Shown here: positions 48,760 through 60,670 of the stretch, one piece after another
How the letters are laid out: each line of letters starts with the position of its first letter
Position numbering within the stretch: the first letter of the stretch is position 1
Source of the DNA: Hydractinia symbiolongicarpus
Taxonomy: Eukaryota; Cnidaria; Hydrozoa; Anthoathecata; Hydractiniidae
DNA: 64,000 nucleotides
Direction: 5' to 3'
NCBI RefSeq assembly: GCF_029227915.1
Contig: NC_079879.1
Location: forward strand, 10,726,001-10,790,000
Notes under the pieces: generated by a model
Seen by the model: the letters and a program-made list of their open reading frames with translations, nothing else
Databases searched by the model: none
What the model was told of the DNA's origin: nothing
Made by a program: the position numbers and the translations under genes

Positions 48760-49350
48760 TGTTCTTTACTGAACTATGATGACTCAGATAGTTCATTGTT
48801 AAATTTTAAATCCCCAGTTTATGGAGAAAGTTTTTATTTTTGTGGCATTATGAATCCTATGAGAAAAAGTAGTGAAGAGAAGGTCAGACTAATCTCTGGA
48901 TATATGTAAACAGCTTTAGATATAACAATATAGCTTGCCGTACACATTCTGTTATGTGGCTAGCTATAGGGATGTAGCTAGGGATGTTTTGGAGAATTAT
49001 TTTTTGCAAGAACTATTTTTTGGACTAATTTTGAATTTTTACGAGAACTAATTGGTTGCAAAGTTAGTAGATTCTTCTCTTGTTTAAAATACCCCCTTAA
49101 TCCGAATACAGGTATGAGTATAAGTACTAAATGAAAAGAAACAAAAAAAATTCTGAGCAAGCAATTTTTACGTCACATGACAGAAAATGTTCTTTTCTAT
49201 TCAGAGAATTGTATTGTAGAGAATTGTAAAGAATTGTTTAGCCAATACACCAATCAACCCCATCCGGTTACCATTATGAAACCGCGTCGGAGGAAAAGAC
49301 TAGTAACTAGTATTGAAGGGACAAGAAAAAGTAAACACGCTCATTTACAG

Positions 49351-50387
49351 TGGAGTTTGATATGATAAGCAAGATGAAAGTTAAAGAATTAAAAAATTAT
49401 TTAAGAATGCGGGGTTTAAAGGTGTCTAGAAGGAAAGGTGAGTTGGTGGAAAGGGTATTTCTTGCTGCTAGTGAGAACAATGTAAAAGTGGTACAAACTG
49501 CAGCGCAGGTAGAGAAGCAGTTAAACGAAGAGTGTGCTAGCAAATTATTAGTTGAAGATGGTGTTATACCTGACCCAATGGGCATTACTTCTGGATGGTT
49601 AGCGGAGGAAGACGGTGTATCGTTTTGGCCAATGATTATATATAGAAATATTTTTAATTATTTAACCTTCAATCCTATTACACTGGGGAGTGACGACCTA
49701 AGCGATTACAAAACATTCAAAGCATATAGCTATATTAAAAATGGTTGGCTAGGACCAATACTGTACCATCCGATTGACTTTTTAAAAGGAGATTGTAGGC
49801 CTTCAGAATGATAAAATGATCCAACCCATAAAATATGGGCATGCGTTCTGAAAGGAGACAGTAATCGGATTATGTCAGCACACTGTACCTGCATGGCAGG
49901 AATTTCTGATACATGCAACCATGTTGCTGTGAATGGCTACCTAACAGAAAAAAAGTCAAACCACAAAAAATGATAGATTTAGTTTTAAACAGAGACGAAA
50001 TGAAAGAATCTAAAAAGCAAAAAAGACTGCTCGTAGCAACTCTGAAAAGAAATTATAATCCTCTTGCTACATGTAATAAAGCCTTTAGAACTTCAAAAAA
50101 TTGTTAATGCGCTGAAAGACACTAGGTAGCATATTTTTTACATCTGTTCCAACAGCTAAGATTTTACGAGAGAGAATGTTAAAACTGTTCCAAAACAAAG
50201 AAATGTATATTATGTTAATAAAATGATTTCATCTAGTGATAACAAGGTCACGTTTCTAAGTAAACTAGATAGCCAAATGACACCAGAAGCCAGAAAAAAA
50301 ATAGAAGAGTTAACTTGTGGGCAATCAGAAAACCAGGCATGGTATTTATTTCGAAAGGACATTGTGACTGCATCAAAAGCACATGAG
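49351..50387 (+). pseudogene. relic of a SAP / SWIM / YqaJ-exonuclease transposon gene
   Basis: From an acceptor-like TTTACAG at 49350, a frame (first ATG 49362) encodes a SAP-like DNA-binding motif, KMKVKELKNYLRMRGLKVS, continuing to about residue 150 and ending at adjacent stops TGA TAA (49809-49814). The same frame then resumes with a SWIM zinc finger (CTC at 49884-49892 and CNH at 49913-49921) and ends at about 49971. A separate segment at 50223-50387 matches the start of the YqaJ-like nuclease (LTCGQSENQAWYLFRKD) before a donor-like GAG|GTATGA. This order is known from animal transposon-borne genes of the ISL2EU type. The in-frame stops and missing catalytic part make it a fragment. Confidence 0.6.
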
Positions 50388-52009
50388 GTATGAACTAAAA
50401 TGAAAAATTTTAAAAAAGGGAATCTTAATGTTAACCCCTGGTCCCTTATTCAGAAAGTGCCTGGGTCTGTTTTTATCAACCCAAATATACCTTCACTGAA
50501 ATTTTTAAAAAAAAACCGTTAAATAAAGCGAACTTTTAGAAAAAAAGGAAAGATTTTAATCAATCTATTGCTTCCATCTGGGTCCGTGGAAAAGTTAACT
50601 ACTTTAATTGCCTGTGATCTGATTGGTTCCTCTAATTATCTCTTCAAATACTAAATAGCCAAAGATGATTACGATCATTGCCCGTCCGATGACAGCTATA
50701 GTTGTAGGTGACGAAACGTAGCTTAGAGTAAACTCGCTTGTTCGTGACATGACAATATTTATATTATTCAATTAATTAATCCTGTTAATTTCCTGTTCCT
50801 TATAAAAAAGTGTAGCCTTCTTCGGCTTCTAGTGTTGATTAGGAAATGAAATGTGGACGGAAGTCATTTGCAGCACACTTCAAGCGAGCTATTTGTGAAA
50901 CTCTATAAATAAACTCGTGTGAAACTAGATGGCTGCATAGTATGTTGTGTAAACTTATTTTTCTTTGATCTTAAGCAAATAATTATGAGAGTAATTATCA
51001 AATAGCCGACCCCGAGATTTTTTCATCAACACGGAGTTGCAATCGTCAGACATTTGTCGATGGTGCTCTCACCTGTCTCTCACCATCTGTCTTCGGTTGG
51101 TAATTAATATTGAGCGAATTTTTAAATTCATCCAGCACCACCCTGGCTTGAGTGGTGTTTTTTGAGAACTTTTTTTGCTTATGTTTGCGAAGCCCATTTT
51201 CTGATTTCAAAAATATGGGCGTATATAAAATTTTAATCATTTCTCTTGCCTATAGGTGAAATTTCGAGTTGATAAACTTGATAAACGGAGTACGTAGCCT
51301 CAGTCACTTCATGTGAACACAGCTGAAACAACGAGGCAAAGGTCCTGAAAGAAGGAGATAAATCCTCATTTATTACCCGTTGTGTGCCTCTACACGCAAA
51401 AGAAATCTTGTTTAAGCTTAAGAAAGGTTTTACCTAGAAAAATCAAAAGCGATATGTCTTACCAACTGTGCTTTGACCGCTCGTATGTACTGAACCAATC
51501 ACAAGGCCCATTGTTCCCTAAATAACGAATCCAAGTCCTTCGTGGCCTAGACGTGCTGACGAAGCATCCTAAAATAATTTTAAAAACGATTTTAGTTTGG
51601 AAGTCGTAACTTTTTCTTTTCTAAATATTTATATAACAAATAGTCGTTAGCCCGTGGAAAATTTATTGATGGTTTAGCAAGCTAAGTCTTTCCAGCGTTA
51701 AACCTAGTCAGGTAGCTACACCCTTAAGTGTATTATAAACTTAAGCAAAAGGTTTTCAAAATCAATTTTTTGAAACCTTTACGATAACTTATTCTATAAT
51801 TTTTTTATTATAAGCACCACCCTAAGCGCTCAACTTAGCATTCAACGCCAAGTCACCAGCTATACTCTATAATAACAACCGTCTTCTTTCTGCTCACAAT
51901 GATTGCGCGCAGTCCCAGACGGATGTGTGCTACTTCGTCAGTGGCGTGACTTAGGTGAGCAGCAGAATATTTTCCGTTGGATTTTTAATTGCTGTAATTT
52001 TTTTTCGGT
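50388..52009. other. no gene recognised
   Basis: AT-rich sequence with a TCGTTAGCCCGTGG-family fragment at 51637-51670. The minus-strand ORF at 51046-51240 contains a VVLDEFKNSLNINY stretch and could be an exon relic of a transposase, but I cannot name it. Confidence 0.35.
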
Positions 52010-52345
52010 CGGGGAAGAAAGGGGCGTTTATTAAAGAAGGGCGTTAAAAAGAGAGGGGCGTTAATTTACCAAAAAAAGTTTTTGCAATGCTAAGTCAATA
52101 AAATGCTATTCGATTAGCATCTTAAACGTCCGAATCATTTGGCTCAAAAAATTAATAACAACAAACTTCATTTTTAATAAAAGTTATTTTTTTCTAATAA
52201 ACGCCCCTCTTTCATCACACTAGGGAGAAGGGGGCACTTAATAAGAAAGAAAGGCATTTTTATAATACTTTTATTTTTAGAGGAGGATTTAAATAGAGAG
52301 GGGCGTTTAAAAGAGAGGGGGCGTTTATTGGAGACAATATGCGGA
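52010..52345. repeat. GGGGCGTTTATT repeat element, copy 1
   Basis: Multiple GGGGCGTTTA/TAAACGCCCC motifs in both orientations (about 52021, 52055, 52198, 52300 and 52319). It shares this composition with the better-bounded element at 53736. Ends are not clear. Confidence 0.5.
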
Positions 52346-53735
52346 CTATTATAGTGAATTACTTTCATGACACAGCCAACTAATACCGGGGCAATGTAAA
52401 GAACTTAAGTAGCCCTGGAAACCTATCATGATCGTGTTTTTATACGGCATATTTTATGATTTGATTTTTTTAGAAAATTAATTTCAATTTCAATGTGAGT
52501 GAGTTCTTAAAAAAAACTAATCAGCCTTTTTTAATGAACCAAAATTAGCTCTGTCTCCTTAAAATAATCCAATTAAACTTGTTTTTTTGTTTGTTTTTGT
52601 TGGTGAAAAAAACTCGTAAAGATCGATATCTGTACTACACCCATCAACAGTGAAACATTAAAAACTTTGGTATTAACTGACCAAAGTCGAACGTCATTTG
52701 CTGTACATTAAAAAAGCTTAGAGTTTAAATTCAGTAGCGAACACATAGTTCGTTTTCGTTTTTGCTTTTTTGTGATAAAATCTCTTATTGAATCCTAAAA
52801 TTTGAAGAGCATAAACCTGCAGGAATAAAACTTCAAATATTTTGGATCGGTCACAACCATGGGGTCCCTATCTCTAAATGAGAACCTGTAGCTACGCCTC
52901 TGGGTAGAAATCAGCAGGAATTAAAAAGATTATGTCCAGCTTTTTTAAAAAAGTTTGAAGTAAGCTGTGCTATTCATGAATGCAAACAGATGTGTTTTAT
53001 GGAGACAAGGATAAATTTCACTAATTACATATTAGATCGATCAATATTTGTCTAATTAAGAAGTCTAAGTTGAAAGAGTACACTAATTACCTTTGAGTTA
53101 GTATGTTGCAATATGTGGTTCATAGATAAATGACAATGACATTTGATTTAAAATTGACCCAAAACTCTGAAATACATTGGGAAGGGTGTTGAACCTACCC
53201 GGAGACTTTCATTGTTAAAATGTTTGGTTAATATAAATATTATTAATATAAAGGATAGGATATTTGCGCCAAATTTTTTCTAATTTTTGTACTGTGTAAC
53301 TTTAACAGCGAAAAATGCCGCTATAAGAAAGGTTTAAGAACAACTCTAAGCTTAAAGAAAAAAAGATTCTCATTAATGCATGTAAAGCAAATTATAATCC
53401 ACTAAAAAATACCCTCTGAGGTAGAAGTTGGTCCAATTTAGGGTGCCAGTAAGGCGTTTTTAGGATTATCCACATCCAAGCTTTGTTTACCTAACATTGT
53501 TAATTCTCATAAACAAAACTTCTAGCGCAAATATAGCCTGCGTATGTAATAAATAAAGAGTGTGACTGCGCAACAAAGTTTCATAGCAACAACCGCTCTT
53601 AGAAATAACAGAGAAGTTGTGTACATCTTGAGTAATTATCAAGACTAACCATCTGCTATTATAGATTGACGTAGACTGACATTTGATCTGTCGAGAGTGA
53701 ATTTCAATTAAAACAGTGTTTTGCAGTCCTTTAAT

Positions 53736-54054
53736 TACCGTAAGCCTTCGAATAAACGCCCGGGGCGTTTATTAAATTTTTTAACATTTTTTGGGGGCGT
53801 CTATTCGAGGGGGCGTTTAAAAGAGGGGGCGTTTAAAAATTGTCTTTTAATTAAAAGAGCAAAACAATAACAGTTATTAATTTTTATATACTTTTACTAT
53901 TTCCTCGAATAAATGCCCCTTATGAGGGAGGGGTGTCTATTCGAGGGGGCGTCTTTTCGAGAGGGCGTTTATTTAAAAAAAGACTGAAAAGGGGGGCGTC
54001 TATTTGATGGGGGGCGTTTAATAGAAGGGGGAGTTCATTCGAAGCATTACGGTA
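53736..54054. mobile_element. 319-bp terminal-inverted-repeat element rich in GGGGCGTTTA
   Basis: Left end TACCGTAAGCCTTCGAATAA is matched by the inverse right end TACCGTAATGCTTCGAATGA (reading in from 54054). The interior has at least eight G(G)GGGCGT(T/C)TA repeats. It is flanked by TA on the outside. Non-coding and MITE-like. Confidence 0.65.
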
Positions 54055-54226
54055 TACAATATAATACAAAAGCAGGGACTGTAGAAAAGGGAGTTGTCAA
54101 CCGTCTACTTATTTTGACACGGCACCTGGTAAAAAAGACGATTTTAGATGTTAAGTATATTTAACTTCTATAACTACCATAAAATCTAAAACTATTTTAA
54201 TGTACAAACTAATAAAGTATTTACAA

Positions 54227-54232
54227 TTTATT
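54227..54232 (-). terminator. possible polyadenylation signal AATAAA, minus strand
   Basis: AATAAA on the minus strand, about 340 bp past the stop of the minus-strand IGFBP-like gene. Distance makes this a weak call. Confidence 0.25.
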
Positions 54233-54570
54233 TCGTCTTCTTTAACATCTTACAACACTGTCGATACTGCTTCTGTGTTTATACTGCACTGTGGATTGCA
54301 TACAATAACTTAACTACTTAAATTGTTGCATTAAGATGTCGTTGATATGATATCCTCCGTAGCTTGATATTACGGATTTGTCGAATCTATATTTTTCACA
54401 ATAAATAGGTTTTTCTATTTTTGTATTAATAAATGTTAACTTCTTAAAATGAAGCTGCGAATAGTTTTGAAAAGTCTCTGATTTCTTTAAGTACATCTGT
54501 TAAAGAATGATTCTCTTGAAGGTGAAACCCTTGAATCATGGTTTCTTTGTCAGGTACTGACAAATGTGTT

Positions 54571-56344
54571 TTACCTTCTCATAAGCTTCTTTGGTCTTTT
54601 GTAAATAAATTCACTTATTTTGTGGACTCTTACATAGATCTCTGGATTTGGATTGCAGCCATTTACGTGCATACAACACCTATAAAAAATGATTTTTTAA
54701 TATATAAACTAATATAGATTTACTATAATTTTTTATATTTTTATTTAATTATGGAACTGATAGTGGATCAGTGATAGGCGATTAAAATATAGAGGATAAC
54801 TTCAAGTTATTCTTTCAAATCCATGCACATATGGAATGCACATGGTGACTGCAAAAAGCTCCACTAAGGAGAACTTTTTTTACCAATACATTTACTGTAC
54901 TTCAATAAATCAGGGAAGTGAAACCTGTTTTTAATCGGGCCTCAAAAGCATGTTCGCTTGTACCTATATTATTACTTACTCTTCCTCTATATTGAAGGTT
55001 AGGTGCTTCTCCTTCCTGCAAAAGTACTCGGGTCCTTTTGATTTTAAGTAACATTGGAACAGATGCTTGTCATTATACGTGCTATAATTTTTGGATTTTT
55101 TACATCGAGTCAGTGATCTTCTCACCACTTCTTTAACATCATGGATTAAAGCTAAAATAATAAGTTGTTAAGTTAAAACAGGCCAGTAACAACCGGGGAA
55201 AAGCAAAGGGGACACCCCCCTTCCCCTCCCATTTCAATAATTATGTCATTTTATTTATCCGCATTAACGATCACAAGTAACAAAACCAAAACGGAAGGTC
55301 TGAAAGAGACAAGGTTATGACAATAAAATGGGTTGGAATTATGTTTCCTAAAACACGTGCAATATCTTTTACATCCATAGAGAAAATGTCAAAAAAATCA
55401 ATTTTGTGACTCACCTTTTTGGACAGTAATACATCGAGGTTTTGACCAGCCTTTTATTTTCGCACATATGGGTGCACCATGGTCGCAGTAATTATGTATA
55501 ACTGGATTATTATACAAATATCCTGAGCAATGCGAATGTTTCTTAAGCAAACAAACTTCACAGCATTGACAAGGATCTTTCTGAACGTTTCCTACAAAAT
55601 AAAATATTCAACTATGTTATTTCTGTTAAGCTTTTATAAGCTATGAGTTGTCCCCATCATCCCGACGACATTAGTCGTGTTAAATCTCAAAGACTAGACC
55701 AGTAACTTTTTTAAAAAAAAATAAACAGTCTGTGTGTTCTTGAGAGATGAAAAATGTATTTCACAAACGTCATTAATTAACGTAATTAGTAAACAACTCA
55801 TTGAGGAGACAAACAAATTTAATTGAAAAGGATATTGGCATATAGTAATCAATTACACTATATTATATGAAAACAAAACATATTGCAAATAATTTATTAA
55901 CTCTTCATAACAAAAGGTATTCGCCATTAATAGAATCACACACACAGAAATTTCAGGGTTGTCTCCTCAAATTCAATTCTTACATTAAAAAGATTGCAAG
56001 GTCTGATGAAACTTATTGCGAGGGATTAAATATTCATTTTTATTCTTGATTCCCATCCTTTGAGCCTACGCAATTTGTTTTACGACTATTCTCGACAAAT
56101 TCCATTCTCAAGCAAGCCTTATGAAACCTTTTCGAAAAACATCAACAACCGTCTAATAACAAGGAAGCTGTTTAGGAAATTACATTATTGACCAAATGGA
56201 ATTCTTACCTTCACATTTTAAGTCTTTCTTGCATACTGCACTCTCGCATGCCGATTTACCAGTTTTTTTATTGGTACATGTTAACTGATATGAACTGTGA
56301 ACAGCAAAAACCATGACAAAGATAACTGTAATGTACATCTTCAT
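54571..56344 (-). CDS. paralogous secreted cysteine-rich protein with IGFBP-like motif (four exons)
   Basis: Exons on the minus strand: 56344-56209, 55591-55415, 55151-54980 and 54679-54571, total 594 nt, 197 residues. Intron phases 1, 1, 2 are the same as in the + strand paralogue at 40296. The signal peptide is MKMYITVIFVMVFAVHSSYQ. Exon 1 shares the C..AVCKKDLKCEG ending (CVKDLKCKG in the paralogue). Exon 2 has CQCCEVCLLKK (residues 53-63), equivalent to CDCCDVCLKQ, and APICAKIKG, equivalent to APICAKLPG. Exon 3 shares RCKKSKNY, and exon 4 shares CCMHVNGCNPNPEIY. An upstream in-frame ATG at 56410 lies above the TATA box and is not the likely start. The C-terminus is longer and basic. Confidence 0.78.
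54680..54979 (-). other. intron 3 of the minus-strand IGFBP-like gene
   Basis: A 300-bp AT-rich intron, nothing else seen. Confidence 0.6.
55592..56208 (-). other. intron 1 of the minus-strand IGFBP-like gene
   Basis: A 617-bp AT-rich intron. It is much shorter than the 2.3-kb equivalent in the paralogue, which has gained a dispersed repeat. A + strand ORF at 55867-56049 inside it has no domain. Confidence 0.6.
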
Positions 56345-56391
56345 TGTATTAATCTTGATTAAATGTGATTGACTAACAACAACTGCAACCT

Positions 56392-56398
56392 CTTTATA
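56392..56398 (-). promoter_or_regulatory. TATA box of the minus-strand IGFBP-like gene
   Basis: TATAAAG on the minus strand ends 47 bp before the ATG at 56344, leaving room for a normal start site and a 5' leader of about 20 nt. Confidence 0.5.
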
Positions 56399-56611
56399 TT
56401 TTTCTCTCACTGGTCATTAATCAATGACAAAATTCAATCAACAATTTGTCTGTTCCTAAAATTGACCTAACCACGTCGTTTGTAATGTGTTTAGAAATAA
56501 AAGATGTGTGTTTGCTTTATTTTTTCTTATTTATACTTTTACTTGTAATTACCTTAACAGGTTAATTGCAGCGCAGATTATGTAATTAACAAGCGCTTTG
56601 TTCTTAAATAG

Positions 56612-56774
56612 ATGGGCTGAGAAAAAAGATAAAAACACGCGTTGTGAAGTTGGCATGACAACAGTATGCGAGAGGATACAAACGTGTGCAGATTGCATTT
56701 TGATTTTGCAAGCAGGGTGTGGACGGATGTATATTTCGTCCCCAAGACTCCTTGCAGGAAAACTCCTAACGATC
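56612..56774 (+). pseudogene. possible exon relic of a PSI-like cysteine-rich domain
   Basis: After an acceptor-like CTTAAATAG, a frame encodes a cysteine pattern including TRCEVGMTTVC and QTCADCILILQAGCG, which recalls the PSI domain at the N-terminus of integrin beta chains. The usual following cysteine (CGWC) is missing, as CGRM is seen instead. No neighbouring integrin exons were found. It could be chance. Confidence 0.2.
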
Positions 56775-59700
56775 CATGGTAATGAGTTTAAGTGGTGCTT
56801 CCTACTAAGTAAAGTTTAAAACAAAGTACTTCATTTACTTTGCCCTGAGCGTTCATTTTAAACTTTGAGATGGAACGCTCATTTGAAGGAGGAACTCTTT
56901 CGAGGAAAACCCATATAAAAAAACTATATATTTTCAATCGAAAAGAGAAACTCTCACTCAAGAATGGGTGACGCACTATAGACAACAGTGAAATTTGCAT
57001 GACACGTAAAGCACGGAATGCCATTGGTGAGTAAAAAATATATATGAGCTCAACTATTTCTTTTTTGAACAAAATTACCTTGTTGTGACACTGCAACTCG
57101 TTAACAGCTTTAATTCCTGACTTGTGTTCGCGTTTGGCCAGACAACAGCGACTGGTCTTCTGTATTATTTTTCATAATAGCTTTCCTAATTGCATTTTTT
57201 TGGGCAAGACTGGTGCATTTGATATGAGTTATATGGGAAGTTATTATGTAAGATCCGAGAAAGTGATTAAGATAAGCGAATTTTGAAATGTGTTCCAGAT
57301 GGTTGGGGAGCGTTAAACAAACAAAATTAAACATCAATCAACAAAATCGCCATTTCTTATAGCAAATAACACTCATGATACACCGCGCAGTAGAAATGTC
57401 CAGCGAATGTTGAAACCCAAGACAGATTAATGACTATCTAGTGTACAGACCACGGGCTGACTAATTTTTGCGAGACGGTATTTTAAATGCAAAGCACAAA
57501 GCCCTTAAAGTGGATATGAACCCAAAAATTTCTTCTAGAAACTGAAATCCATCAATTGATGGAGATCTCACCATTTCGAACTAACTCAGTTCTGGTGTAA
57601 TGGAGGAGCTATTTGGTAACAGGAATAAGACAAAGTTCTGGTTACATTTTCCGAAAAAGGTTTTGTATCACGTTTTTTCCATAACTGTTTTAGTTATGAC
57701 CTCAGCTAAAGTCGATGCAACTTACCCACTTATATCCTGATGTAAATAAATCTCTTTAAGATCCTTATCTTTTTTAAGTACCAACCTTTTTGTAGGCGTG
57801 GCATATAAAACTAATGTCGTCAATAGGAAACACATTTTTGCAACATTTAAAAACAAGTTTTTCTTTGATCCATTTAATTTTAATATTAGCTATACATGAC
57901 AAAGAAAGCACAGCAATGACATCTTCAACTAACATTTTGCGCAATGCGTTATGTGATAGGGATTTCCACATGTTTTCTTTACATTAAGAATAACTGACCA
58001 ATTATAATGCGCAGTGTTTGTTTTTCGGCCAATTAAATTTCCCGAATTTCAAACCATCTCTGGGGGTTGCGCCTTATGGAAAAAAAACAGATTCGGACCA
58101 AGTTTTTTTTGTGAAGCGTTTCTTTATTACGAAATGTTATTTATTGTGAAACACAAGCCGTAGGACCTCTAATTTTTTCTAGGATTGTAGCTTTTAGCCT
58201 TTAAATACGAATATTGAAGAAAGAGTAGGAAATACCAAATAAAGTCAACAAACTCTTTTTTGCCACGTTGCACGTTAATTGATTTAATTTGTTCTTCCCA
58301 GTTCCTGCTTTTTTTTGAAAATATCACCTATTAAGATGTCTGAAATCTCTATGTTGTTATATGAACTTACCTTAACTTTCTGATCTAAATCAAAACCTTT
58401 AAAGAAAATGAGAAGTCTGTTAGTTATCTGGTAAATATTACAGCACCTAAGCAGCAAATAAAGAACACGCACAAAATTGGCAACACAAATCCAAAATGTT
58501 GACCACAAATTGACATTAATTTAAACTTTAAAATGGCCGCTCTATCTCTCTCCAGCACTCATAATAGCAGTCTAACACCAGCTACATAGTAACTACATAA
58601 CAATTCAAATTTCCGTTAGTGGTGAATTTCTTATTAAGTTCGACGTCGGTACAAAATGTTTTAATCAAAGAGCTCATTGAAAAGTAATTGATGTGGTTGT
58701 GCAAATTTATTGTTTGTGGTGAACCTAGTTAAACATGCAAATAAATATTCTTGGACCTTAGAGGACAACACTAACCTTAACAATAACCTATTGATATCTG
58801 TCTATAAGAATTCTCTAAAAAAGAATTGTACACTATAATTTCTCGTCTGAAGTACATAGGTACAAATTCCTTTTTGACTTAACTCAATTGACAACTAATA
58901 AATATTGCATATAGAATACTAACTAGCATCTCACTGCACCCAAGTATGTTCACACTACGGTAGTATTTAATATAGGCGTTGTTTTTAACTTTAGTGTATT
59001 ACCAAGGAAAATCATATTCTTGCAGTAATTGTCCACACGTTTCAAAGGTTTCCTTAACTAACTGTGGGAGACGTATGTTTTACTGGTTGTTTGGGAAATA
59101 ATATTTTTATTCTATCGATATTTTTTCTTTCTGTTCTTCAGTGCATAATTTTTTATGTGGAAATGAAATGCCTAATTTATTTGTTTTTTTTATTTGTTTG
59201 TTTTAGTGGCAGGAAATAATATCAGCATTGTAAATAGTAAACACAATTGTAGGCTACACAAGAAGAGCTCCTGAGATGTTTCGTTAGCCGTAAAAAACGA
59301 CACAAAAGTAAATATGTGATAAGACCACCAAGAAATTTATGCCATGACAAAAATATTAAGACGAAAATAACACTTAACCTCCTAATTAACTTTTATAGTT
59401 CGCGGTAATGAAATAATTCTTGGATTGATAACTAGCTCTGTTATTTTCCTGTAAAGGTCAAAGGTCACCTCGAGTTTGGTTATTGTGAACGCTTATTTCC
59501 TGTTTAAAGCAAAAAGCAACGAGCTCAATCCAAATACTTTTTATAAAGATAGATAATCAAAAACTAATTTTTCTTTCTATAAACTATTTTCTTTAATCAA
59601 TTTAGATTTCAATGGAATAACTGCACATTTATTGTAAGACAAACAAGTAATAAACAAGGAAACAACAACAAAAGTAAAAACAGTATGTTTCAGGTATTCT

Positions 59701-60274
59701 TTATATTTTGTTAAAAGGGGATTACTAACGTTTATAATACTAAGGGGCCAAGATCGACCAGTTCGTTTACTTAGATGCTTAGTAAAAGCATTGAAAAAGT
59801 TTAAAATGGATTCGAAAGATGTTTCTGGAAAAAACAAAATTAGCAAGCATATATGCAAGTTTATGTTTTACTGACTAATTTTCCTAGATACAAAGTCATT
59901 TAAACCCTAGAATGTTCTATAATTTTAGAAGAATTTTTGGCAGAAAGCCACTTGTTCTGACATCATTCTTTCTCATAAAAAATTTAAACGAAATGCGCTT
60001 GTTGTATTCTTATTCATATATGTTGTCAACTTTTGGAGAATCTGGACGCTTCGTGAAAAGATTTGTGTTTGGTAACTATATCCATAGGTAGGTAATTTAA
60101 TGTGATTTTTGCTGAAACATTGTGAAGCCACCTATAAGGATATGTTGGGAAAAATATTCTTTTGTCTTGAAAAATTCTCTTCTCTCGTAGAAAGTTTTGC
60201 TAAGAAGAGGATATTCTGCAGTCGTCTGAATGCAGTACGGAAACAAAAAGGCAATTGTCAGAAAATGTTTCTAA

Positions 60275-60317
60275 ACGTTTTGTTTTGTTTTGTTTTGTTT
60301 TGTTTTGTTTTGTTTTG

Positions 60318-60376
<59 letters not shown>

Positions 60377-60670
60377 GTTTTGTTTTGTTTTGTTTTGTTT
60401 TGTTTTGTTTTGTTTTGTTTGGTTTGGTTTGGTTTGGTTTGTTGTGTTTTGTTTTGTTTGCTTTACCTTGTTTTATTTTGTTTTGTTTTGTTTTGTTTTG
60501 TTTTGTTTTGTTTTGTTTTGTTTTGTTTTGCTTTGTTTGCTTTACCTTGTTTTGTTTTGTTTTGTTTTGTTTGGTTTTGTTTGGTTTTGTTTGGTTTTGT
60601 TTGGTTTTGTTCGGTTTTGTTTGGTTTTGTTTTGTTTTGTTTTGTTTTGTTTGTTTTGTTTTGTTGTTCT
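60275..60670 (+). repeat. TTTTG pentanucleotide microsatellite, about 390 bp
   Basis: A nearly continuous TTTTG tract with local TTTTTG and TTTGG variants, forming short blocks of higher-order structure near 60420-60480 and 60530-60620. The long Cys/Phe/Val/Leu frames across it are translation of the repeat, not genes. Confidence 0.95.

Larger units (their letters stand above)
43362..54570. other. transposon-rich interval between the two convergent paralogues
   Basis: About 11 kb with no intact gene. Contents in order: poly(A) signal of the + strand gene, an inverted-repeat element (43526-43927), a DIRS-like remnant (44160-46500), a hairpin (46817-46851), a second inverted-repeat element (48338-48759), a SAP/SWIM/YqaJ relic (49351-50387), a TCGTTAGCCCGTGG fragment (51637-51670) and two GGGGCGTTTA elements (52010-52345, 53736-54054). 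Between 46560-48300 and 50400-51600 I see no recognisable gene. Confidence 0.65.
56345..60274. other. intergenic; no confident gene
   Basis: After the promoter of the minus-strand gene, the only coding-like piece is the Cys-rich frame at 56612-56774. The remaining short ORFs on both strands (for example 57774-57971 and 58284-58508, minus) have no recognisable domain or splice partners. Confidence 0.4.

Noticed and set aside
51046-51240. Minus-strand 64-codon ORF with VVLDEFKNSLNINY
   Set aside because: It could be a transposase exon relic, but I could not match it to a named family.
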